Program-made: the position numbers and the translations under genes
Shown here: piece by piece, positions 23,715 through 35,021 of the stretch
Layout of the letters: the number at the start of each line of letters is the position of its first letter
Numbering within the stretch: the stretch's first letter is position 1
The notes under the pieces: model-generated
What the model saw: the letters and a program-made list of their open reading frames with translations, nothing else
The model's database searches: none
What the model was told of the DNA's origin: nothing
From: Mytilus trossulus
Taxonomy: Eukaryota; Mollusca; Bivalvia; Mytilida; Mytilidae
DNA: 64,000 nucleotides
Direction of reading: 5' to 3'
NCBI RefSeq assembly: GCF_036588685.1
Contig: NC_086381.1
Span: 66,595,436-66,659,435 of the forward strand

Positions 23715-25140
23715 CACTATCAACTTAAACTGATCATATTTGATTTCATCATATAAATCTATATACATTTAGCTGCAAACTGTAGGAATCCAGATTATCT
23801 TTAGGCAAGGATACCAATTATATTGGAAAACATTAATGATTTCAAAATTTTATTTGCACTCAATTTATGATAGTACTAGCATGTCCTCTTTTTATTTAAA
23901 ATATTGAATTGTAAACAAATGTGATATCTTTTTACAAGTAGTTTTCATACCTTAGACGGACCTGTTATACAAAAATCTTTTGACCGCATCAATCTAAACT
24001 GACCTTATTTGCTCTTTCTTCCTGCAAATCTATATAGCTGCACAGTAATTCAGTTATAAATTTAGGTCAAGAGGGACTGTAATATACAAGTTACAGCAAT
24101 ATTGGAAAAACAATGACCTCAAAATTTTGTTCACATGAATTTAAAGTGCTAGCATGACCTCTTTTTATTCAAAGTATTGAATCGTAAACAAATATCAGTA
24201 GTTTTCATACTTCAGACTGAGTCGTGTAATAAAATATTTTGACCGCACCAATCTAAACTGACCTTATTTGCTCTTTCTTTCTACAAATCTGCTTAGTATA
24301 TAGCTGCACAGTAATTCAGTTATAATTTTAGGTCAAGAGGGACTATAATATACAAGTTACAGTAATATTGGAAAACAATGACCTCAAAATTTTGTTCGCA
24401 TGAATTTATAGTGCCAGCATATATCCTCTTTTTATTCAAAGTATTGAATCGTAAACAAATATCAGTAGTTTTCATACTTCAGACTGAGTCGACGTAATAA
24501 ATTGGTTGACCGCATCAACCAAACATTACCATATTTTTTTTTTTTTTATGCAAGTCTATATAGTTGGACAGTACATCAGTTATAATTTTAGGTCCAGAGG
24601 GATTGTAGTTTATAAATAACTGCAATATATTGGAAATCAACAACCACAAAAAAAATTCGCATTGATTGAGAGTGCCATCATTTCCTACTTTTATTCAAAA
24701 CATCAGCTAGTTTTCATAGCTCAGACTGACTCATGGAACAAAAATATGTGTCTGGGCAACAACAACCCAACCATAGAGCAGACAACAACCGATCACGATG
24801 GATTGTATAATTCAAATGACAGTGTGTCCTCTTTTTATTCAAAATATTGAATTGTTAACAAATTTCAGAAGTTTCGATATATATCAGACTGAGTCGTTTT
24901 AATAACAAATTTATTTGACCGCATCAACCAAAACTGAATATATGGGACCTTGTATAGCTTGTTGTTTGGTGTGAGCCAAGGCTCAGTGTTGAAAGGCGTA
25001 CATTGACCTATAATGGTTTACTTATTTTTAAATTGTTATTTGGATGGAGAGTTTTCTCATTGGCACTCACACCACATCTTCATGATCTTCCTATATCTAT
25101 ATATTCTTTATCATGTAAATATATATGGCTTCATTGTAAA
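23715..25140. repeat. ~265-bp satellite, four to five copies, inside the 3.9-kb element
   Basis: The marker 'atcaatctaaactgacctta' or a variant occurs near 23717, 23988, 24245, 24513 and 24925. A second marker, 'cctctttttattcaaagtat', moves with it. The last interval is longer because extra sequence is present at about 24660-24850. Confidence 0.75.
24948..25105 (+). repeat. Family A fragment nested in the 3.9-kb element
   Basis: Contains 'gggaccttgtatagcttgtt', 'gtgagccaaggctcagtgtt' and 'ctcattggcactcacaccac', matching the right half of family A. Confidence 0.75.
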
Positions 25141-25253
25141 CCAATAATATTTTTAAGTCAGAACAGATATTGAATGATAAAGAGGACACCAAATTTTATC
25201 CACATCATTTTAGAGCGCCATTATTTCCTCTCTGTATCGATAATATTACTATT

Positions 25254-25409
25254 TAAGGAATGACTGTAATATTTTTTCTGTCTGTGAAGAAATAACATAA
25301 AAAAATTTGGTGCACACTGATAAATGTGCGTAGCGGGTTTTTAAACAGTGTGCACCACATTTTTTACGTTATTTCTAATAGACAGAAAAAATATTACAGT
25401 CATTTCTTA
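25254..25409. mobile_element. Foldback element F3 (same family as F1)
   Basis: The arms 'taaggaatgactgtaatatt' and 'aatattacagtcatttctta' pair. The loop region 'gtgcgtagcgggttttt' and the downstream 'acgttgatg', 'aacgtcagaagac' and 'ccgttacatcc' match F1. The TGACGTCA seen after F1 is degraded here. Confidence 0.75.
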
Positions 25410-26334
25410 TAATTTAATTCTAAATTTCATTTTAACAAAATGTTTAAACCTTGGCGAACCATAAAAAAACGTTGATGTTGTTACGTTCACATGCCTAACT
25501 TATGTCTATGGGTGTTGATAACAAAATAACGTCAGAAGACCCGTTACATCCAAACTTATATTATTAAATATTGAACCGTCACAAAAGTGACTGTTTAAGT
25601 CCGTATAGTTCATGATGGTTTTTTTTAAACAAAACTATTTAACGGCAAAATCCAACACTCACATGACTGATTCATATACTTTATTTTAAAATGAAAAGTA
25701 CATGTATGAGAAGTTCTCTTCTTGGAATAGTATTACTGACTATACTGTTAATATATAATTTGAAGAAGGACAATGATTGGTTTTGTTTGTAGCCTAACGT
25801 CCAGTGGCAAATATTTCATTTATGTTCAGATCGAGTATATTTTTTCAGACTTTCAGGACTCCCAGATATTATTCATAATCGTTATGGATAAGTTTGGCAA
25901 CGAGCTAATGCAAATGTACATACACAATGACATGTAGTTTTTTTTACGTTTAACAACACTGATTTCATTAATCCCATAATCCATCCACTGTACAATTTTC
26001 GTTTGAACATTTGTCAAAACAGAATCCTAAATCATGAATGTAAATCCAAGGCAAACAAGGTAAATTAAGATTAAATTTCCATGAATTAAATGCCGAGTTA
26101 TATTTATGAAGAGACTGTTAAAAACGGGGAACGAAGAAACGTAAATAATGATGTTTCATTTGCAATCTTATAAAAATATTTCTCCGATGAGTTGGATAAC
26201 CTCCTATCCACTTCGATATTTGTACATGTAAATTTTGATCAGTAAAAATATAGAAAAATCCGCTATTATATATAGTAAAGTAATTGGAACTGATTCTTTC
26301 TTCTAAATTCTAAAGTGCCCTTCCTGCAGTGACG

Positions 26335-26637
26335 TCATTTAGAACTGTTCTTCAGTCCTGACTGATTTGGTCAGTTCTGCTGACAGTTCTACAGTTAGAA
26401 CTGATTTGGTCAGTTCTACCTAGAACAGTTTTAGACAGTTCTACCCTAGAACTGATCCTGACAGTTCTACCTAGAACTGATTTAGTCAGTTCTACCTAGA
26501 ACTGATCCTGACAGTTCTACCTAGAACAGTTCTAGGGTAGAACTGTTCTAGCTAGAACTGTTCTAGGACAGGTTAGAACAGTTCTATGACAGATTATTCT
26601 GACAGTTCTAATGAGAGGTTAGAACTGATCTCCACTG
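26335..26637. repeat. Right-arm minisatellite of the 3.9-kb element
   Basis: Inverted counterpart of the array at 22795-23035, with the same AGAACTG and CAGTTCTACC words, ending in the terminal inverted repeat. Confidence 0.8.
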
Positions 26638-26639
26638 TA

Positions 26640-26726
26640 TCATGGTTTACTTTCTTTTTTTTTAAATTTTTATTTGGATGGAGAGTTGTCTCATTGGCAC
26701 TCACACTACATCTTCCTATATCTATA
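26640..26726 (+). repeat. Family A repeat, right half
   Basis: Begins 'tcatggtttactttc' and continues 'tatttggatggagagttgtc', 'tcattggcactcacac' and 'atcttcctatatct'. It completes the copy broken at 22746. Confidence 0.75.
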
Positions 26727-29475
26727 TACAAAGCATCATTAGTGACGTCACCACGAGTAGAAGTAATCAGCTACGTTACAATGTGTGAGGGGAGACGTTA
26801 TCAAGCTTTTTTCCGTCAGGTTAAACAGCCTAGAAGCGACGTGGTGGTAAAAAGCGGTGGGAAATATCAGTAATAGAACAATAAACAGATTATCTGGTTT
26901 TGTGTTGATCGATATACTATTTTTGCTCGTTTGCCGGCTTATTCTCCAAAAAGGTGCGCAGTGTGGCTTGCGCGGTAGAGATTTTACAAAATCAATGTTG
27001 TATCTTAATATATACAATATAAATCTAAATTCATATACATGTATCTTGTCAACATGTGCTACCTAAAGTCCCTCCTCACAAGGAGAAAAAAAAACGGAAG
27101 AAAATATAATTAGATTTAAATGTTTATGAACCACTGTGTGGCACTCGAGAATTGTAAAGAATTTTATAAAAAAGGAAGGATTAAACATATCCTGTTAGAT
27201 TTTCAGTACATTATACATTGTGCTATTAGATACAATAATAATTTATGTTAGTTTTGACAATGAATATCTGTAGAATTGAGTTATAAATTAAAAAATAATT
27301 CAGAAAATGCATTCCAAATAGTATCAAAGTGCTCTTGTGTCTTATTTTTGACTGCCATTATTTTTTTTCTAAATTGTAAAGTCAATATGTTTTTTTCTAA
27401 TTCATTTTGACCAAAATTTAATAAGAAAAAAGTTAGATCTCGCTCAGGATATTGAAAAATTCCATGGTTATGATATTCAGTGGGTAAGATTCGAATTCAC
27501 TTGTTTTCACGGACACACAAATCAAGAATCATTTTTTATACACAGATTTGCATATATTGGAAAGCATTTGACTGTACGAATATTAAGATAAACTTAAAGT
27601 AAACATTAAATTCTAGCCCAATATAAAATTAAGAAGATGTTCCTATTGAAAATGATGAGAGAGAGTAAAACTTACACCGTGTCATGTATAAAAACAATTT
27701 TTTTTAACTTTTAAATTCTAACGGTAATGTTTCTTGTTTTTGATGACGCATTTACTTCGTGAAAATGTGAATACGACATGAAGGAAACGAAGGCTGCAAA
27801 TAGATTTTTGAATAAACAGTCTCAATGTAAAAATAAGATAAAATAAAATTCTTTTTTTAAAGATACAATTATTAAGCATTTTTTATACTACTGCAAAAAA
27901 ATACTCACGCTTGCCATCGTTCAAGTTTACAGACTATGGTTTTAAATTACTAAACAATATCAATTTTATATAAATGTCCGAATACGCGGAAAAGGATTTT
28001 AAACAATGTTATGCTATCAATTGATAAGGTTACATTTTCCTTGTTAGATATTTATCTTCAATGCAAACTTATCCGATGGCCACGTGCATATTATTTTAAT
28101 CCCTTTATAACGAGTTCCGAAGTGCATGTACTTAAAAGTACAATTATGTCTGACGTCAAATCGTATAAACAAGTATACTGGTAATTGGTTTCTTCCTTCT
28201 GACATTTTCGGTATTTTTAAGATTACGTGTATTCATTTCCTTTTAAACACTATGGTTGCGCTAATATAAGTCGAACAAACTAAATATAACATTCATAATC
28301 TCTATACAAAAAGAAATGAAAAATAATGCGCTTTGAGAACAGTTACTTTTGAATCAAAGTACAGTACTGACTTAATGTTTACTCCAAATCTGATTATCTA
28401 TGAAAATGATGATTCATAGTATCCTATTATTGTTCAGGACACAGGAAATAATAAAAAGGGGGCGCGTAGTTACATGTGTCTCTGGATAGTGGGGAGGGGT
28501 CATACCTAATTGTTCACTCATATGTATTCGATATGAAAACAATGGACATGGATAATTTCATTGTTTGTACCCCAAACTGAAAATAAGGTCTCGTCATTGT
28601 TTGAATTTCCATTGTTTTGGACGTTTTCAACAAATCACGACGTTTTGGTGTATACTTTTGAAAATAATACCCAGTGTGCATTAGATTTTGAAACGGCAAA
28701 TTGGATGCATGTCTACCACAACCATTTTGCCTAAACCAAAAATATATAATAAAATTATATAACAAAATTATACAATTACAATGTAGGTAACGTTCCACCA
28801 TTTACGAAAATTTATACTATTAAGGTAGATCATGCATAATGTATATTTTTTAGACAGAATTTTCAAAGACTTATAATTTGCCAAAAGTAAGATAATCATT
28901 ATACTATACTTTTTCACAAACATAATAAAAAGTATAGATCACCGTGCTATTTTTTAAGCTATAAGTCGTTGAAAATTGCCTACATTTGGTTAGTTTGTTC
29001 ATGAAAAAACCAATTAGTGTGCATACCAAAATTCTATGCGATAGAATTTTGAAATAAATTGTGAGAAGGTAGGTCTCATAATATGTTTTAAGAAAATAAA
29101 CAGAAAACATGGTATCACCGAACTTGTTTTCTTGTTACAAGTAAGAATAAAAAAGTTCTCTATTAGCCCAGTATGAATTTTGTACTAAAAGAGTCAAACA
29201 AACACTTGGCCTCAATGTGTATTTCTAAATAAATTAATTAGTCACTGTGGTTTAAATGGATTCTGAATACAACTAAGATAAAGTCATATAGGTTATAATA
29301 GGTGCGATAGCGCTCAACCAGTTAAATATGTGGTAAATACGCACTCTTCCTAAGCAAGAATGAGATGCAATAAATCATAAATGTAACCAGATAAATTTAT
29401 ATAAATATTAAAAACAAGATCCAAATAACTGTAATGGGAACATTTCCATCATGTATAAAAACTCTCATATTTCAT
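26727..29475. other. AT-rich intergenic DNA, 2.7 kb without a recognised gene
   Basis: Several short frames exist on both strands (for example 26748-27017 and 28514-28801, minus), but none has a recognisable domain or convincing splice context. A TGACGTCAC motif lies near 26744. No repeat family with a second copy in the window was found. Confidence 0.4.
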
Positions 29476-29477
29476 AT

Positions 29478-29675
29478 CTATTGATTGATTGCTTGATTGT
29501 CGTTTGATGCCACTTTCAACACAACTGTGGTGGTCATTTTTTTGATGGAAGAAGCTGGAGTGCCCGGACAGAACCACGGACCTTTTATAGGAATCCTAGC
29601 TAATTAAGGTTGGGGTCGAGTTCACCTGCCCCGTGCTCACAACATCAGTGATGACTTGCTAGTGAATAAATTTTA
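29478..29675 (-). repeat. tRNA-derived SINE, degraded copy
   Basis: On the plus strand it reads 'gattgattgcttgattgtcg', 'ggagtgcccggacagaacca' and 'cacctgccccgtgctcacaa' followed by 'gctagtga'. This is the same layout as 34145-34400, whose end preserves tRNA-like boxes. The tRNA-like head is truncated here. Confidence 0.6.
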
Positions 29676-30157
29676 GCCATACATTTCCCCTAAATAACAC
29701 AGTTCTGATAGTTCACATTCATAAAACTGACAGGGACTATATATACAGACAACCAATATACGAATGACCAAACATATGTTTAGAAAAAAAATAGCATTTC
29801 TTCTTTTTCTTTTGAGGCCTTTGATATTCTCTTCTGTATTTTCTCACTTTATTATATATGAAATAACACCTTAAATGCATGTTTGAAAATATGTAGTGTG
29901 CAACAAACAGAATGTGGGATAATTGCCAATTCCAATGAGAAAGCAACCTAGCGACAAAAATAAACAAACGACATGTGCACGCTGAATGGAGAAAAGGAGA
30001 TGCGATTTTCCCTCAATGAGACAGCATCCCAGCGACTACAGATATATATGAATGATGTATTCACTTTGCTGATGCTACCACTTGTTTTTTTTATACTTTA
30101 CTACTGATAAAAACTATCCGCAATGAAAAAACCGGTAGTGATGAAAGTGGCATTAAA

Positions 30158-30181
30158 CCCCCCCCCCCCCCCCCCCCCCCC
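30158..30181. repeat. C24 homopolymer
   Basis: A run of 24 C is followed by nine A in the left inner arm. The right arm has only a short interrupted equivalent ('cgggtgttt'), so the run is specific to the left copy. Its exact length is likely unreliable in any read-based assembly. Confidence 0.9.
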
Positions 30182-30295
30182 AAAAAAAAAGTAATACAAA
30201 TCAGGGTTTATTTCAGACGTGTTCTTCATCTTTTTTTGGTTTGGCAAACAAGAACCTGTTGAACGAATTTTAAATTGACTGAACACAATGTTTTG

Positions 30296-30482
30296 CAACA
30301 CATACATGTTACTCTCTTCTTGGATAATGACTGATATATTTGTCGCTGGACATGAAGCAGCTATATCAAATACAGATATTTTATCAATGCCTTGTAGCAT
30401 TGATTCATTTGTTGAGAAACATATTGCTAATGTGAGTTATATGCTTGTCAAACACAAGTATATGACTAAAAAGAATAAGTAG
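30296..30482 (+). CDS. Short conserved open frame in the left arm (unknown)
   Basis: A frame shared with the opposite arm reads 'IMTDIFVAGHEAAISN' and then 'SIDSFVEKHIANVSYMLVKH' before a stop at the same codon in both copies. No family is recognised. The identical ending and mostly in-frame differences suggest that it was once coding, possibly the last exon of a captured gene, but there is no clear acceptor or start. It could equally be a young repeat that has not yet decayed. Confidence 0.25.
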
Positions 30483-31332
30483 ACTTAAGAGAAAGGTAGG
30501 AAGGGTTAAGCATCAAATATAGGGCCTGCTTTTATAGGTTTTTGTGTTGAAAACTTTAATTTGAAACTTTATATTTAAATTGTTTACAAGTTAAACTTTA
30601 TATAAGCAAACTATGTGTAACTTTCAGACGACGCCTTTATATATAGAATTTTTTTTCTTACTACAAAAGGGTGTGGTTTATGTCCAAGGATTGCAAAATT
30701 TCTGAGAATATATCGCGCAGTCATTATTTGGATGCATCATTCGATAGCCAAGTACACATGTCGTTGAAAAGCACAGCTGTGCTAGACTGACTGTGTATGT
30801 TAAGATTCTATGCCTTTCATACATCTCTGACACACGTCAATGAGACAGCAACCTAGCGACAAAAATAAACACAACATGTGCACGCTGAATGGAGAAAAGG
30901 AGATGCGAGTTTCCCTCAATGGACAGCATCCCAGCGACTACAGATATATATGAATGATGTTTTCACTTTGCTGATGCTACCACTTGTTTTCTTTTTCACT
31001 TTCCTACTGATAAAAACTATCCGCAATGAAAAAGCCGATAGTGATGAAAACTATCAGAACTGTGTCTTTTACGGGAAAATGTATGGGTACAATTTATTAG
31101 TTATGTTATTTGTTTGATAGTGATGTGTTTCATTATTTCTTTAAATCTTAACTTTTTCACTTGGCATTGTTGAATTAAGCAGCGTAAAAATCGTAGATAA
31201 AAAAAGTTTAAACTTTAAACAATTTAGATATAAAATTTGAAGTTAAAGATCTCCACATAAATGGACACAACAACCTATAAAGGCAGGCCCTTTATTTGAT
31301 GCTTAACCCTTCCTACCTTTCTCTTAAGTCTA

Positions 31333-31530
31333 CTTATTCTTTTTAGTCATATACTTGTGTTTGACAAGCATATAACTCACATTAGCAATATGTTTCTCAA
31401 CAAATGAATCAATGCTACAAGGTATTGATGAAATATTTGAATTTGATGTAGCTGATTCATGTCCAGCGACAAATATATCAGTCATTATCCAAGTATCATC
31501 TTTGTTTTGCAAAACATTGATTTCAGTCAA
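31333..31530 (-). CDS. Short conserved open frame in the right arm (unknown)
   Basis: Inverted counterpart of 30296-30482, open for 66 codons and ending at the stop at about 31330. It has an extended N-terminus ('TEINVLQNKDDTW') that is out of frame in the left arm. The initial codon is TTG, not ATG. Function unknown. Confidence 0.25.
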
Positions 31531-32929
31531 TTTAAAATCCGTTCAACCGGTTCTTGTTTGCCAAACCAAAAAGATGTAGGACCCGTCTGAAATAAACCCT
31601 GATTTGTATTGCTTTTTTTCGGGTGTTTAATGCCACTTTAATCACTACCGGCTTTTTCATTGCGGATAGTTTTTCTCAGTAGAAAAGTAAACAAAAACCA
31701 AGTGGTAGCATCAGCGAAGTGAATACATCATTCATATATATTTGTAGTTGCTGGGATGCTGTATCATTGAGGGAAACTCGCATCTCCTTTTCTCCATTCA
31801 GCGTGCACATGTCGTTTGTTTATTTTTGTCGCTAGGTTGCTGTCTCATTGACAATTATTCCACATTCTGTTTGTTGCACACTACATATTTTCAAACATGC
31901 ATTTAAGGTGTTATTAAGATTTAATCATTAAGCATTAAATCAATTTAATAAATTAAGATTATCGTCTGCTAAACTAGAGTTATCTTTTCTTTAATTCTGA
32001 AGGACTTGAGCGTCTTTTATTTACCTACATAATTTCGTAAGCGGTTTTCCCGCTTTTATTTGGTATAAAATTGCATGCTTTTCGTGATTTGTTCATTGCG
32101 TGATTTCAACTGAAGGAACACAAAACCCACCCTATCCCACCCTTGAGAATATTTTCTGCTCTCTGTTGTATATTTCAGATATCGTTAAAGAAGCGTCATG
32201 GATTGGACAGAATATGATCTGAATGTATTGATTTACTGAATGGCTGAATTTATTACAGTTGGCGTCTGGTAGCCCAGTTGCCATTTGGAGAAAACATATG
32301 ATGGTTGCCCTTCTATGTTTTTATCTTGGACATTAATGATACATTGTCGATGAATGCAAATTCATAGGCCGGTTGATATATAGTTGAACTGTCCTAATAA
32401 ATCCATGACAAAAAATTGCCAAAATTCAAACTTACTATTTGTTGTTTTTTATTATGATTATTATTTAGTTTGTCTTACAATTTATCTTCATTTGTATAAC
32501 GAAGGTAATCTGGAGTCATTGGAAATATTACGAGTGATTTCAATGGATTTGGGTTATCTTTTATCTGGTATATCGAATTCCTGAATTTATATCTGATGGT
32601 TTCTTTCGAATATTTAATAATTCATATATAATAAAGTGAGAAAATACAGAAGAGAAGATCAAAGGCCTCAATAGAAAAAGAAGAAATGAGATTTTTTTTT
32701 CAAAAACGACCTGTTTGGTCACTCGTATATTGGTTGTCTATACATATAGTCCCTGTCAGTTTTATGAATGTAAACTATCAGAACTGTGTCTTTTAGGGGA
32801 AAATGTATGGCTAAAATGTATTAGTTATGTTATATGTTTGATAGTGATGTGTATCATTATTTCTTTAGATCTTAACTTTTTCAGTTGGCATTGTTGAATT
32901 AAGTGTCAGAGATGTATGAAAGGCAACTC

Positions 32930-33970
32930 TGTCTACTAGAAGAAATTTTGCCTTTCATTTGGCCCTTAAGGACCAATTGAATAGTTGTTGCAACTGGTCC
33001 ATGTGGTTCTTCACACTCACACAAGGCATTGTTTTCAAAGTCACATAACGAACAGAATGGTGCGTATTATTACAACCAACACAACCAATCGGATGCCTCC
33101 TTGAGCTTGATGTTATTGCCGGAAGGGGGAAGTTAGAGAGGATGACTGTAATTCTCTACCCCAGTAAACTCTCGTGGTTTATCGAATTCTAAACGAAAAC
33201 AAATTCATAAATCCAGTAAAGTTTTGCAAAATGGAGGGCGGACGATTTAATTTGCATCTGAAAAAGAGAGTATGTTAAGATAGGGTCTGGTTATAGAATA
33301 CGTAACTCCCCATAGCGTAATTAATCGTTGTACCCTGGCCTGGCAATGTTTTTTGAACTGCAGGACGAAGAAAATTCTAAAGAAAAACATTTCTATACAT
33401 CACTCTATTCTTCGAGTCATTACTATGTAGAAAAATAATAAATTAATATGTTGTCTGGTGTTTGTTGTCTTTTTTTTTTTAAGTAAGACCATGTCTCCTT
33501 ATGTTTATAGTCGTGAAAGATTATATTTTGCAGTCGTTAAACATAATAATAACATTATATTTGTTGCATGATATCCAGATATGTGGAATTTTTATATTTT
33601 CGAATGCATATTTAACGTAGCTATGTTTGATAAAATTTTCATTCCATTCGGTATTTAGATCAAAACAGGTCATACTGACAGAATCATGTTCAGTTCAAAA
33701 CATGTTTGTTGTACACATTTGGTGATTTTAGATTTTTAAATGTTTTTCTTGTAACCTAATACGTTCAGGAATTAATAAGATGCATGCATACAATATAACT
33801 AAAGTGACTATGTAATTAGCCTGATATTTAAACAAGAGCAATTAAATATGAAGAGGAATCCATTGATTTCCTAAAGGAACGCTGATCATGACTAGTCTAC
33901 AAAACGGTACACTATATTATCTTTAAAGTTCAAATTTTCATTTTATTCATTTTGTCGTTATACAATAGGA
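32930..33970. other. Intergenic DNA
   Basis: No gene recognised. A GC-richer patch near 33080-33200 may be an old repeat. T-rich run near 33470. Confidence 0.4.
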
Positions 33971-33974
33971 TAAA

Positions 33975-34135
33975 AAAAAGAAGATGTGGTACAAAATGTA
34001 TGATTGTCGATGAGACAACTCTCCACAAGAGACCACAATGACACAGAATTTAACAACTATAGGTAACCGTACGGCTTTAAACAATGAGCAAAGTCCCATA
34101 CCGCATAGTCAGCTATAAAAGGCCCCGAAATGATC
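33975..34135 (-). repeat. Diverged family A-like repeat
   Basis: Contains 'gatgagacaactctccac', 'ggtaaccgtacggcttt' and 'agctataaaaggccccgaaa', recognisable as an old relative of family A on the minus strand. Confidence 0.55.
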
Positions 34136-34144
34136 GTTTTGAAA

Positions 34145-34400
34145 CTTGATTAATTGATTGGTGTTTAACGCGAAATTCAGCACTATTGACTATTTCGCAT
34201 GGCAAGTTTTTATTGATGAAGGAAGCCGGATAGCCCGCGGAGAACAACAGAACTTCGACAGGAAAACTGACTACCTCACTAAATTACGATTAGAGTCGGG
34301 TGCATCTAACACGTGTACGTTTAACATTCACAACCTCACTGTTAACATGCTAGTGATACAGTAGTTGAACTACTTAGACCACTAGGCCACTGAGGCTCCC
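34145..34400 (-). repeat. tRNA-derived SINE
   Basis: Read on the minus strand, the head 'ggcctagtggtctaagtagt' carries an A-box like those of Leu/Ser tRNAs (TGGCCGAGTGG in intact relatives). 'gtgaggttgtgaatg' sits where the B-box belongs. The body continues with 'ccgcgggctatccggcttcc' and ends near 'gcgttaaacaccaatcaatt'. This is the layout of mollusc tRNA-derived SINEs. The second copy is at 29478-29675. Confidence 0.7.
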
Positions 34401-34756
34401 ACTAAATGTTAAATGTCCGTTCCTTAAACTTGACATTTGTTTTAACTTTGGTCATAACAAAGTTAGAATTGTTATTTTACTTTGTCTTTAACTCTATAAT
34501 GCGGTATATATGAGGATAGTCAATTGTTTTGGACCGTCGTCACTCAAAACAATAAAATCCATATAATCGCCCTTCAGTTTTTTCAATTTTATTTCTTGGT
34601 AAAAATTTGGTAAAGCAGTTTCCTCATTGCCTTTATGGTAACTACACTACTAAATACTAAACCAAGACTAATTAGGTAAAGATTCTGAAGGGTTTGTATT
34701 GCACAATCTTAAGTTAGTGTGTAGTGTTTGAAAATGTTTTATGTCTGTTTGGTTTG

Positions 34757-34762
34757 TTTATT
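34757..34762 (-). promoter_or_regulatory. Candidate polyadenylation signal of MACPF gene copy 1
   Basis: AATAAA on the minus strand, about 260 nt past the stop codon at 35022. No closer signal was seen. Confidence 0.35.
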
Positions 34763-35021
34763 TTTTACCATCCCGCTTTCAATTTTTGATCGTCGTACGT
34801 TTTGTTATGTCTTTTTAGTTTTATATACTCATATGAACATTAGATGAATGTAAAATTAGTCATACAGCATTCAATTAAAGTCCGAAATAAGATAATGTAT
34901 ATTGCACTTTCAAAAATGTAGTTTGCAAAAACAACCAAGACAAAAAATGTACTCTGCAAAAATTATATTTCATATTCATATGACTGAGTCGGTTAAACAT
35001 TTGATTAATTTTTCGATTTTG

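Larger units (their letters stand above)
22749..26637. mobile_element. 3.9-kb TIR element with Tc1/mariner-like ends and minisatellite arms
   Basis: The left end is CAGTGGAGATCACTTCTAAC and the right end, in complement, is CAGTGGAGATCAGTTCTAAC. Both are flanked by TA (22747-22748 and 26638-26639), the target-site duplication of Tc1/mariner elements. Both arms continue as arrays of short palindromic units. The interior holds a ~265-bp satellite, a family A fragment and foldback F3, but no transposase frame, so it is non-autonomous. It sits inside a family A repeat whose halves flank it, which confirms the boundaries. Confidence 0.8.
29679..32815. mobile_element. Large imperfect inverted repeat (~3.1 kb foldback)
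   Basis: The outer arms 29679-29865 and 32625-32815 are complements ('cagttctgatagtt', 'actgacagggactatat', 'aggcctttgatattctcttc'). The inner arms 29865-30600 and 31210-31920 are also complements, including 'atgactgatatatttgtcgc' and 'tggacatgaa'. About 700 bp (31921-32620) is unpaired on the right. A partial third copy (30835-31170) lies between the arms in the left-arm orientation, and its 3' part (31045-31170) matches 32775-32905. Its frame at 30878-31117 encodes 79 residues with one hydrophobic segment. Confidence 0.75.

Noticed and set aside
26748..27017. 89-codon minus-strand frame
   Set aside because: No recognised domain, and overlaps another frame of similar length on the plus strand, as expected by chance.
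34145..34400. Functional tRNA gene
   Set aside because: Only A-box-like sequence remains, the B-box is degraded and the sequence continues into a SINE body; no cloverleaf can be formed.
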